A DNA stretch of 7,975 bases from an uncultured bacterium (GCA_947088515.1 CAMUHA010000157.1:1-7975); one strand, 5' to 3'; positions 1-5,105 are shown, numbered from the stretch's first letter. Notes: generated by a model not told the origin, from the letters alone. Made by a program: numbers and translations.

Positions 1-127
1 GAAACTTATGTTTTTAGGGTGGAATGTTGTAAGGTTTTGGGGGAAAGATATTGCAAAAGATGTAAATGAATGTGTGCAAGTTATAGAGGAAATGATTTTT
101 GATGGATGTATGGATGATTTTCCTTAA
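1..127 (+). CDS. vsr: 3' end of a Vsr-like (very short patch repair) DNA mismatch endonuclease, truncated by the window edge
   Basis: Only the last 41 residues are visible, read in the frame whose first full codon is at position 2 and ending with TAA at 125-127. They include FLGWNVVRFWGKDI followed by an amphipathic stretch with NECVQVIEE and IFDG. This matches the C-terminal part of Vsr-type nicking endonucleases found beside cytosine-5 methylases in Clostridia, in which the 'GW.V.RFW..DI' strand-helix unit closes the restriction-endonuclease-like fold. Vsr proteins nick the strand carrying the T of T:G mismatches that arise from deamination of 5-methylcytosine. The catalytic residues lie upstream of the window and cannot be checked. 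A related DUF559-type endonuclease is the main alternative. An intrinsic terminator follows at 155-181. A cytosine methyltransferase would be expected further upstream. Confidence 0.65.
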   Translation, partial: KLMFLGWNVVRFWGKDIAKDVNECVQVIEEMIFDGCMDDFP

Positions 128-154
128 ATATAGACATTTTTACATGGCGTAAGC

Positions 155-181
155 GCTATTTCAGGCGAAATAGCTTTTTTT
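155..181 (+). terminator. Intrinsic terminator after the Vsr-like gene
   Basis: A perfect 8-bp stem (GCTATTTC at 155-162, GAAATAGC at 167-174) has a 4-nt loop AGGC and is followed by seven T residues (175-181). It lies 28 nt after the Vsr-like stop codon. The T tract is on the plus strand only, so it ends plus-strand transcripts. Confidence 0.85.
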
Positions 182-294
182 AGATTATACAATGCTCGTA
201 AGGAATCTTCACTGAGCCCAGTCTTTTCTGAAATTATTCTGTCTTCGATTTTAAGGGATTTAATATTTGTTAATCCTAATAAATAATCACTAGA
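181..294 (-). pseudogene. C-terminal remnant of an XRE/Cro-CI type repressor
   Basis: The minus strand reads S-S-DYLLGLT-NIKS, then IEDRIISEKTGLSEDSLRAL (residues just before about position 181). The DYLLGLT segment is the usual tail of the HTH_3 domain in phage-type XRE repressors of Firmicutes, where it is followed by a linker and a 'TGLSE.S...L' helix. The DNA-binding helices that should precede it are absent: upstream of 294 the frame runs into the leader of the toxin gene. At the other end the frame continues to a stop at 124-126, but that part falls in the Vsr terminator and does not look like protein. I read this as a scrap left by a deletion or replacement. A 79-residue open frame from an ATG at 361-363 exists, but its first 23 residues are the reverse of the toxin leader. 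Confidence 0.5.
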
Positions 295-311
295 CAAAGC
301 CGAGGCGGCTG

Positions 312-356
312 CCCTCTTTTCGGAGGGGAAAACCCTCCAGACGAAAGAAAGGAGGG
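312..356 (+). promoter_or_regulatory. Toxin mRNA leader with alternating CCCTC/GGAGG blocks around the ribosome site
   Basis: Four complementary blocks alternate: CCCTC at 312-316, GGAGGGG at 322-328, CCCTCC at 333-338, and the ribosome binding site GGAGGG at 351-356. Blocks 2 and 3 form a 6-bp hairpin with an A-rich loop, which leaves block 4 free. Alternatively, blocks 1 and 2 pair and block 3 pairs with block 4, hiding the Shine-Dalgarno sequence. The complementarity is visible in the sequence; that it works as a translational switch is inference. Leaders that hide the Shine-Dalgarno are common in type I toxin mRNAs. Confidence 0.45.
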
Positions 357-362
357 ATGCCA

Positions 363-455
363 ATGTATGTTACATATTCTGATTTAATTCAGATTGGAAT
401 ATTCATTGTTGCCCTTGTCAGTCTGATTTACCAGATTTTCAGGGGAAAAAAATAG
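363..455 (+). CDS. Small hydrophobic peptide, putative type I (holin-like) toxin
   Basis: This is a 30-residue peptide: a short polar start (MYVTYSD), a single hydrophobic helix of about 17 residues (positions 8-26, LIQIGIFIVALVSLIYQIF) and a basic tail RGKK. That is the build of the small 'putative holin-like toxin' and TxpA/Fst-like peptides of Firmicutes, which insert in the cytoplasmic membrane when overproduced. The ribosome site AAGGAGGG (349-356) is near perfect. The ATG at 363 lies 6 nt behind it and is preferred. An in-frame ATG at 357 is too close to the site and would only add Met-Pro. The TAG stop (453-455) touches the stem of a terminator that serves the opposite strand, so the toxin mRNA overlaps an antisense RNA. 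No clear promoter was found upstream (182-310). The function is inferred from build and context, not from a recognised sequence signature. Confidence 0.72.
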   Translation: MYVTYSDLIQIGIFIVALVSLIYQIFRGKK

Positions 456-481
456 CCGCCACTACTGCAATAGTGACGGCT
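446..481 (-). terminator. Intrinsic terminator of the antisense RNA
   Basis: On the minus strand an 11-bp stem (plus coordinates 471-481 and 454-464, including one G-U pair) closes a 6-nt loop and is followed by A and seven T residues (plus A446-A452). On the plus strand the same stem has a C-A mismatch and no T tract, so it is directional. Confidence 0.85.
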
Positions 482-538
482 GACCTCGTAAGAGGTTAGA
501 GTTTGTTATTGAAGGTAGCCGCTTCGGTTTCCCTTTAT
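446..538 (-). ncRNA. Predicted antisense RNA antitoxin (about 93 nt)
   Basis: A minus-strand promoter at 545-573 predicts a start near 538, and an intrinsic terminator ends the RNA near 446. The RNA would be complementary to the last codons and 3' untranslated part of the toxin mRNA, a convergent 3'-overlap layout like txpA/RatA of Bacillus subtilis. It folds into a small 5' hairpin (CCG-AAG-CGG), a middle hairpin (ACCTC-TTAC-GAGGT, plus 485-499) and the terminator stem. No open reading frame with a ribosome site was seen in it. Both ends are predicted from signals, not measured. Confidence 0.62.
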
Positions 539-544
539 GCTTAT

Positions 545-573
545 AATATAGCATATCCTGTAGCCGGACGCAA
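545..573 (-). promoter_or_regulatory. Sigma-A type promoter of the antisense RNA
   Basis: Read on the minus strand: TTGCGT (plus 568-573), a 17-nt spacer (551-567), then TATATT (545-550), with TGC directly before the -10 box (an extended -10). The predicted start is A at about 538. A 6-bp dyad (TATGCT 536-541, AGCATA 550-555) straddles the -10 and start site. Confidence 0.7.
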
Positions 574-661
574 GACATAATATAAAATTGAGAGGCATCC
601 AGAATATGATACAGCCTGATTTTTAAGGTCAGACGCCTGCTGCCATGACAGCATTCTGCTA

Positions 662-922
662 TCAGTGCGGTATTTGCGTTTCGGTAAATTGCTTATGTTC
701 ACTAATTAATTTGTGAACATAGCTTGCAGAGCATTTATTTTGTTCAGCTATTTTTCTGATAGACTTTCCGGTCTGATATTCAGCAATCATGTTGTCTCTT
801 TCGCGGTCACTGAATTTGTGTGTGTCTGGCTTCTCAGTTTTTTAGGCGTTGTATTTCTTTTCCTTTTGTTCCAATAGTTTTTCAAGTTCAAAAACTCTGG
901 TTTTCAATTTTGATTTAGTCAT
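662..922 (-). pseudogene. Small helix-turn-helix protein gene interrupted by an in-frame stop
   Basis: From ATG at 920-922 the minus strand codes a basic start, then a coiled-coil-like stretch (RVFELEKLLEQKEKK) to an in-frame TAA at codon 27 (plus 842-844). The same frame then continues for 59 residues without a break to TGA at 662-664. This second part includes FSDRERDNMIAEYQTGKSIR and KIAEQNKCSASYVHKLISEH, a convincing helix-turn-helix like those of resolvase/invertase and transposase tails. Because both halves look like protein in one frame, a point mutation to a stop in a small DNA-binding protein gene is the simplest reading. Alternatively the second half starts separately at ATG 788-790 (42 residues), but no ribosome site precedes that codon. 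The start region overlaps another short frame by ATGACTAA, which hints at former translational coupling. Confidence 0.5.
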
Positions 923-1108
923 AGAGGTGGCTTTTCCTCATTTGAAATGAATAATTTCTCTGGTTATATGAAAAGCAGCTTCCGGTATGCTCCAGCATAT
1001 GGTGCATTGAGTCTACTTTGTATTTCCCTGTATGGTATGTTCTCTGTGTAGCCGCTGGAGTTTCTCTTCCAGCGTTTCCCGAACCACAAAAAGGGGTTCG
1101 GAACCTGG
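923..1108. other. Stretch without a confident gene between two mobile-element remnants
   Basis: On the minus strand an open frame without a clear start runs through this stretch to TAA at 915-917, ending MRKSHLYD and overlapping the start of the helix-turn-helix gene. Two other minus frames are also locally open, so no choice is secure. Two adjacent perfect 7-bp inverted repeats are present: CGCTGGA 1053-1059 with TCCAGCG 1068-1074, and CCGAACC 1079-1085 with GGTTCGG 1095-1101. Neither has a proper T tract. Confidence 0.4.
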
Positions 1109-1258
1109 ATGTTACCAGCGGGATACAGACAAAGGGCAGATGGAAAGATAGAAGCGCGGTTTATGATTAACGGAAAGCGGTATAGCTGTTATGCCGTTAC
1201 TGGGAAAGAATGCAGAGAGAAGGAAAGGAACCTTCACCCTGCTGCCTTATATCGTTAA
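1109..1258 (+). pseudogene. N-terminal remnant of a site-specific tyrosine integrase
   Basis: From ATG 1109 the frame reads LPAGYRQRADGKIEARFMIN, then GKRYSCYAVTGKECREKE, before a short unrelated tail and TAA at 1256-1258. The 'RADG.IE.RF...GKRYS.Y..T.KEC..KE' pattern is the N-terminal arm-type DNA-binding domain of integrases from Clostridia integrative elements, a three-strand sheet followed by a helix. A full protein would have about 350-400 residues with a catalytic R...HxxR...Y domain, none of which follows here. So this is a broken end of an integrase gene, marking a past integration next to ispE. The frame is also open upstream of the ATG for some codons, so the original start is uncertain. 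AAGGGG at 1091-1096 is a distant possible ribosome site. Confidence 0.55.
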
Positions 1259-1400
1259 AGGATGATGGGAAATTTATACCCCAATTCTACCCCAAAAGGC
1301 AGCTGGATTACATTCACTGACAAATAAAGACAATTTGAAAATTGTATTACAGTTTCCAGCATTTATATGCTTTAAAGGCAAATGATAAAACAGGATAAGC
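1259..1400. other. Junction between the accessory patch and the ispE promoter; no confident gene
   Basis: No gene is supported here. The stretch around 1268-1300 reads in one plus frame IYTPILPQK and in another KFIPQFYPK. These resemble the tails of some Clostridia integrases, so this could be the far end of an internally deleted integrase gene, but it is too short to be sure. A 63-residue minus-strand open frame (1274-1465) has no ribosome site and runs through the ispE promoter; I do not accept it. Confidence 0.3.
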
Positions 1401-1401
1401 C

Positions 1402-1431
1402 TTGACGAAATACGTTTTCCATGTATATAAT
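1402..1431 (+). promoter_or_regulatory. Promoter of the ispE operon
   Basis: TTGACG (1402-1407), an 18-nt spacer, and TATAAT (1426-1431) form a near-consensus sigma-A promoter. The predicted start is near 1438, giving a leader of about 145 nt before ispE. A second perfect TATAAT at 1448-1453 has no good -35 partner. Confidence 0.75.
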
Positions 1432-1446
1432 TAAATACAATATAGT

Positions 1447-1460
1447 GTATAATGTATACA
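1447..1460. promoter_or_regulatory. Candidate GntR-family operator
   Basis: The palindrome TGTATACA (1453-1460) overlaps a wider inverted repeat GTATA-ATG-TATAC (1447-1459), just downstream of the predicted start site. FCD/FadR-type GntR regulators generally bind short palindromes with a GT...AC core, and the second gene of this operon encodes such a regulator. Autoregulation is inferred, not shown. Confidence 0.35.
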
Positions 1461-1513
1461 AGCAATCTGGCCAGAGCGTCTTTGGGATGTGTTCTGTCTT
1501 GGAAAATTAGCGT

Positions 1514-1533
1514 AAAGCCGGTATTCCGGTTTT
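1514..1533 (+). other. Leader hairpin upstream of ispE
   Basis: AAAGCCGG (1514-1521) pairs with CCGGTTTT (1526-1533) around the loop TATT, giving 8 pairs with one G-U. The T run is short and partly within the stem, so it would be a weak attenuator at best. Confidence 0.3.
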
Positions 1534-1583
1534 GGCGTTCCTGATTTAAATCCGGCGGTAGCTCATAGGGGGAGATATAGAAT

Positions 1584-2462
1584 ATGGAATGTGTAAGAAG
1601 AAAAGCATATGCGAAAATTAATCTGGGACTGGATGTTCTTAGGCGGCGCCCGGACGGGTATCATGAAGTAAAGATGATAATGCAGACGGTAGATATCTGG
1701 GATATGTTAACTTTTAAAAAGTGCGGGAAACCGGACATTTTTTTGTCAGTGGACAATAAAGAGGTTCCAGCAGGCAGAGATAACCTGATTTATAAAGCTG
1801 CAGAGATATTGCGGCAGGAATATGGTATAGGGGAAGGGGTGGAAATCCATCTGGAAAAGCACATCCCCATTGCGGCGGGTATGGCCGGAGGCAGTACAGA
1901 TGCGGCAGCTGTTTTTCATGGAATGAACGAACTGTTTGGGCTTTCCATGACCCTTAAGGATATGCAGAAGCTGGGAGTAAAAATTGGTGCGGATGTACCT
2001 TACTGTCTGATGGGAGGCACAGCTCTTTCGGAAGGCATTGGGGAGAAGCTCACTCCCCTGCCGTTAGCGCCGGAATGTATCCTGGCGGTAGCCAAACCAG
2101 AGGTTAATGTTTCCACCAGATTTGTCTATGAAAATCTTCATTTGGACCAACTGACGGACCATCCTGATATTGACGGCATGGCGGAAGCAATCCGGCAGGG
2201 AAATCTTTTGGGAATTGCCCAAAGGCTTGGAAACGTACTGGAAACAGTTACGGTTCCCAGATATCCTGTTATAGGGGAAATCAAACGTATTATGTGCCAG
2301 GCTGGGGCAGAGAATGCGCTGATGAGCGGAAGCGGCCCTACCGTGTTTGGTATCTTTTGGGAAATGGATGGGGCCAAACAGGCAGTGGAAAAAATAAGGA
2401 AGGCGGGCCTTGCAGGGCAGGTTTTTGTGACAGGATTTTACGGGGAAGGGACCGGGCAGTAA
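1584..2462 (+). CDS. ispE: 4-diphosphocytidyl-2-C-methyl-D-erythritol kinase
   Basis: IspE phosphorylates CDP-methylerythritol at the 2-OH with ATP, in the non-mevalonate (MEP) route to isoprenoid precursors in the cytoplasm. The 292-residue length is usual for the family. Visible motifs are AYAKINLGLDV (residues 8-18, with the catalytic lysine K11), DGYHEV (24-29), the GHMP-kinase glycine-rich ATP loop PIAAGMAGGSTDAA (95-108), IGADVPYC (134-141, with the catalytic aspartate D137), and the C-terminal SGSGPTVFG (248-256). All key residues are present. The start is ATG 1584 behind AGGGGGAG (1567-1574). It is the first gene of the operon; its product ultimately supplies undecaprenyl phosphate, the carrier for the cell wall whose D-glutamate comes from murI further down. 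The next gene starts 46 nt after its stop. Confidence 0.97.
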   Translation: MECVRRKAYAKINLGLDVLRRRPDGYHEVKMIMQTVDIWDMLTFKKCGKPDIFLSVDNKEVPAGRDNLIYKAAEILRQEYGIGEGVEIHLEKHIPIAAGMAGGSTDAAAVFHGMNELFGLSMTLKDMQKLGVKIGADVPYCLMGGTALSEGIGEKLTPLPLAPECILAVAKPEVNVSTRFVYENLHLDQLTDHPDIDGMAEAIRQGNLLGIAQRLGNVLETVTVPRYPVIGEIKRIMCQAGAENALMSGSGPTVFGIFWEMDGAKQAVEKIRKAGLAGQVFVTGFYGEGTGQ

Positions 2463-2508
2463 CAATAGTAATCAGAGTGTTTGAAAACAGAAAAGGAGGA
2501 TGTAAGGA

Positions 2509-3207
2509 ATGGACGGGCAGTTACAGGTAGACATGGACGAATTTTTACCCCTTCGGGATGTGGTATTCAACACTTTGCGCAAAGCAATTCTGACCGGGCA
2601 GTTAAAGCCTGGGGAGCGTCTGATGGAAGTGCATCTGGCAAACCGGCTGGGAGTCAGCAGAACCCCAATCCGTGAAGCGATACGGAAGCTGGAGCTGGAA
2701 GGACTGGTGATTATGATTCCAAGGCGGGGAGCGGAAGTGGCAAGGATTACAGAGAAAAGTTTAAAGGATGTGCTGGAAGTGCGGCGTGCGCTGGATGCAC
2801 TGAGTGTGGAGCTTGCCTGTGACCGCATTACGAAGGAGGATATAGAGCGCCTTTTAAAGGCCTGCGTGACATTTGAAGAGGCCGCTATGGGAAAAGACGC
2901 TTCAGTAATTGCCAAAGCGGATGTGGCTCTCCATGACATTATTGTGGAGGCTACAGGCAATCAGCGCCTGATGCAGCTGGTAAATAATCTTTCAGAACAG
3001 ATGTATCGCTACCGCTTTGTATATATTAAGGAAGAAAGCCAGCATGATGTTCTGGTATCCGAGCACAGGGAGATTTACGAAAGCATTGCCTGCCGGGATA
3101 AGGAGCGGGCAGCAGCAGCGGCCAGGCTGCATATTGATAATCAGGAAAGGTCAATTATCAGACAGATACGGATGGAAAATGAAAGCAGGCTGAATAAACG
3201 TTCATAA
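2509..3207 (+). CDS. GntR family transcriptional regulator with FCD domain
   Basis: This 232-residue cytoplasmic DNA-binding protein has the two-domain plan of the FadR/FCD subgroup. The winged helix-turn-helix spans about residues 14-80, with the typical 'LKPGERLMEVHLANRLGVSR' and TPIREAIRKLELEGLV run. The helical FCD effector domain spans about 85-212. D138, H142, H186 and H208 sit where FCD proteins bind a metal ion that usually contacts an acidic ligand. The ligand cannot be deduced. The ribosome site AAGGAGG (2493-2499) lies 9 nt before ATG 2509. It follows ispE by 46 nt and probably shares its transcript. A TGTATACA palindrome at the operon promoter is a candidate target, suggesting feedback on isoprenoid and cell-wall precursor genes (inference). 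Confidence 0.93.
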   Translation: MDGQLQVDMDEFLPLRDVVFNTLRKAILTGQLKPGERLMEVHLANRLGVSRTPIREAIRKLELEGLVIMIPRRGAEVARITEKSLKDVLEVRRALDALSVELACDRITKEDIERLLKACVTFEEAAMGKDASVIAKADVALHDIIVEATGNQRLMQLVNNLSEQMYRYRFVYIKEESQHDVLVSEHREIYESIACRDKERAAAAARLHIDNQERSIIRQIRMENESRLNKRS

Positions 3208-3321
3208 ATGGGCAAAACTCTTATCATGAGATGATTATGGCCAGGCTGCCACAAAACCAGTTTTAAAGACGGATGTGGTATTTTGATAAAGCCATGGACA
3301 GGCATGGAAGGATGAGAGAGA

Positions 3322-3747
3322 ATGAGAAAGATATATGAAACCGCTGTGATACTGATTGGCACTTTGGGCTGGTGGGGATTTGTGTATCCGGAGCTATGTT
3401 TTACGGAGGAGGCCTGCGGGCAGGAATCAGATGCAGGTCAGCTGGAAACGGATGAAATGGCCCGGATAGGAACTGCGGACCAGGTGGGAGAAGGTCAAAG
3501 GGAAGCAGGAAATATAGTCTTTTGGGAAGCGGGTCAGGCAAAACCAGGCAGCGCGGCGAAGGAGGGAGCATCCCAAATACCAGAAGGAGATGTTCCGAAG
3601 GCGGGAGATGTTCGAATTAATGCTGGGCGAGATGGAGGAGAAAGCGGGGACGGCTCAATAAAAAATGAACGGGCAGGAGGCCTGTGGCTTGGGGATGTCT
3701 GCATAAAAAGCCGGCTTGTGGAATATTTATATCAAAGAGGCAGATAG
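3322..3747 (+). CDS. Small membrane-anchored acidic protein of unknown function
   Basis: This 141-residue protein is not assigned to a named family. Residues about 6-24 (ETAVILIGTLGWWGFVYPE) form one hydrophobic segment, either an N-terminal membrane anchor or an uncleaved signal. There follows an acidic, Gly/Glu/Asp/Ala-rich, low-complexity middle (about 28-118) that looks disordered, and a short ordered-looking basic tail IKSRLVEYLYQRGR. The conserved-looking ends with a loose middle suggest an envelope protein whose ends matter most. The start is ATG 3322, about 10 nt after a weak GGAAGGA site (3306-3312). It lies between gntR and murI in the same direction, so a cell-envelope role is plausible but unproven. 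The gaps are 114 nt to gntR and 62 nt to murI, with no convincing terminator in either. Confidence 0.7.
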   Translation: MRKIYETAVILIGTLGWWGFVYPELCFTEEACGQESDAGQLETDEMARIGTADQVGEGQREAGNIVFWEAGQAKPGSAAKEGASQIPEGDVPKAGDVRINAGRDGGESGDGSIKNERAGGLWLGDVCIKSRLVEYLYQRGR

Positions 3748-3809
3748 CGCTGCCCTTTGCAGCATTCGGAAGATGCCTGAAAATACTGAGGCAGAAAAGA
3801 GAATAAGAT

Positions 3810-4631
3810 ATGACAAATAAAAATGCGCCTGTGGGGGTTTTTGACTCCGGGGTAGGGGGACTTACAGTGATGCGGGAGATTATGCGTCAGACTCCCAATG
3901 AAAAAATAATATATTTTGGCGATACCGCCAGGGTTCCTTATGGAAGCAAATCCAGGGATACGGTGACAAAGTATTCCAGACAAATTGTACGCTTCCTGCA
4001 GTCCAAAGAGGTAAAGGCGATTGTGGTGGCCTGCAATACAGCCAGTGCCTATGCGCTGGAGGAAATTGAAAAGGAAACAGATATTCCCATTATTGGGGTG
4101 GTCAAACCGGGGGCAAAGGTGGCGGCAGCTGTCACGGCAAACGGACGGGTAGGCGTCATTGGAACGGAAGGAACCATAAGCAGTGGAATTTATTCTGAAT
4201 ACATAAAAAAAATCAATCCGGCGGCCAGTGTAATTGGAAAAGCCTGTCCCTTGTTTGTCCCTCTTGTGGAGGAGGGATTATGGCAGGACCCGGTGACAGA
4301 TGATATTGCAGGAAGGTATCTGGAGGAACTGATTGACACAGGGATTGACACGCTGATATTAGGCTGCACCCATTATCCCTTAATCCGTTCCACAGTGGGA
4401 CGCCTGATGGGGGATGGGGTTACACTGGTAAATCCTGCTTATGAGACGGCCAGGGAGTTAAAAGAGCTGTTGGAAGAAAAAAATATGCTAAGCGATGCTA
4501 GAGCAAAGCTTGGGGATGAACGGTACCGTTTTTATGTCAGTGATGCGGCGGAAAAATTTAAGCGGTTTGCAAATTCTATTATTAAGTATGGCATTTTATC
4601 TGCAAAAATTGTAAATATAGAGGAGTACTGA
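3810..4631 (+). CDS. murI: Glutamate racemase
   Basis: MurI interconverts L- and D-glutamate without a cofactor and supplies the D-glutamate that MurD adds to the peptidoglycan precursor in the cytoplasm. At 273 residues the length is normal. The N-terminal FDSGVGGLTV (11-20), with the acidic residue D12 and S13, the substrate-site PYG (43-45), the first catalytic cysteine in VACNTAS (C75), and the second in LGCTHYPL (C186, followed by H188) are all present, so the enzyme should be active. The ribosome site before ATG 3810 is poor (AAGAGA region, 3797-3802), which may keep translation low. Four nucleotides separate its stop from the next start, and the ribosome site of that gene lies inside the murI end, so the two are probably translationally coupled. 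Confidence 0.97.
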   Translation: MTNKNAPVGVFDSGVGGLTVMREIMRQTPNEKIIYFGDTARVPYGSKSRDTVTKYSRQIVRFLQSKEVKAIVVACNTASAYALEEIEKETDIPIIGVVKPGAKVAAAVTANGRVGVIGTEGTISSGIYSEYIKKINPAASVIGKACPLFVPLVEEGLWQDPVTDDIAGRYLEELIDTGIDTLILGCTHYPLIRSTVGRLMGDGVTLVNPAYETARELKELLEEKNMLSDARAKLGDERYRFYVSDAAEKFKRFANSIIKYGILSAKIVNIEEY

Positions 4632-4635
4632 AAAT

Positions 4636-5079
4636 ATGACAAAAGAAGTTTTTCTCTCCTTAAAAGGGCTCCAGATAGAGCAGAATGAGGAAGCTGGGGA
4701 GATGGAGACAATTACACCGGCAGATTATTACAGAAGAGGTGGCAGCCATTATGTTATCTATGAAGAGATGATGGAGGGTTTTAACGAAAGCGCCAGAAAT
4801 ATGATTAAATTCAACGACACATGTCTTGAGGTTTTCAAGAAGGGACTTATCAATGTACATATGGTATTTGAAGAAAATAAGAAAAATATTACCAGCTATG
4901 TGACTCCTTACGGGAATATTATGATTGGTCTTGACACAGAGTCTATTCTGGTGGAGGAAAAGGAAAAACAGATTAAGGTACAGGTGGCTTATACGCTGGA
5001 GGCAAATTACCAATATCTGGCAGACTGCAAAATAGAGATGGAGCTGCACCCAAGAGAAGAGGGAATCGGCCTGATGTAA
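4636..5079 (+). CDS. DUF1934 family beta-barrel protein (YwiB-like)
   Basis: This 147-residue cytoplasmic protein matches the DUF1934/YwiB family of Firmicutes. It has an N-terminal strand (EVFLSLKGLQ), a 'GG.HYVIYEEMMEG' segment (about 35-48), a TSYVTPYGNIMIGLDT segment (about 86-101) and a final 'V.Y.LE.N....ADCKIEMEL' strand. The family adopts a calycin-like barrel, and no biochemical role is established. The start ATG 4636 uses AGAGGAG (4619-4625), which lies inside the end of murI. It is the last gene of the operon and is followed 2 nt later by a strong hairpin terminator. Confidence 0.85.
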   Translation: MTKEVFLSLKGLQIEQNEEAGEMETITPADYYRRGGSHYVIYEEMMEGFNESARNMIKFNDTCLEVFKKGLINVHMVFEENKKNITSYVTPYGNIMIGLDTESILVEEKEKQIKVQVAYTLEANYQYLADCKIEMELHPREEGIGLM

Positions 5080-5080
5080 A

Positions 5081-5105
5081 AAAGGATGTCCATTGGACAT
5101 CCTTT
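5081..5105. terminator. Bidirectional intrinsic terminator between convergent genes
   Basis: A perfect 11-bp stem (AAAGGATGTCC 5081-5091, GGACATCCTTT 5095-5105) has a 3-nt loop. On the minus strand it is followed by a run of T residues (plus A5078-A5083), a strong terminator for the minus-strand gene. On the plus strand the T tract is short (TTTATGTATTT), so it works less well for the murI operon. Confidence 0.85.

Noticed and set aside
124..363. Minus-strand open frame of 79 residues taken as an intact gene
   Set aside because: Its first part is the reverse of the toxin leader and its last part is the reverse of a terminator; only the middle (about 181-294) resembles an XRE repressor tail, so it is listed as a remnant.
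915..1110. Minus-strand frame ending MRKSHLYD that overlaps the helix-turn-helix gene start
   Set aside because: The ATGACTAA overlap is suggestive, but no start or ribosome site was found, the other frames are equally open, and I recognise no family.
1079..1110. GGTTCGG arm as part of a tRNA gene serving as an attachment site
   Set aside because: The arm resembles a T-arm loosely, but no acceptor, D or anticodon stems could be assembled around it.
1274..1465. Minus-strand open frame of 63 residues
   Set aside because: No ribosome site, AT-rich, starts inside the ispE promoter region and shows no recognisable motif.
2064..2465. Minus-strand open frames across ispE (also 2138-2377) and a plus frame at 2294-2530
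   Set aside because: They lie across ispE, whose catalytic motifs are all intact, and show no protein-like features or ribosome sites.
2472..2960. Minus-strand open frame of 162 residues across the gntR gene
   Set aside because: Ser/Arg-rich antisense composition typical of a shadow; the GntR reading is complete with a strong ribosome site.
3120..3250. Repeated 11-mer GGCCAGGCTGC at 3120-3130 and 3239-3249
   Set aside because: One copy is inside the gntR coding sequence and the other in the spacer; too short and isolated to be meaningful.
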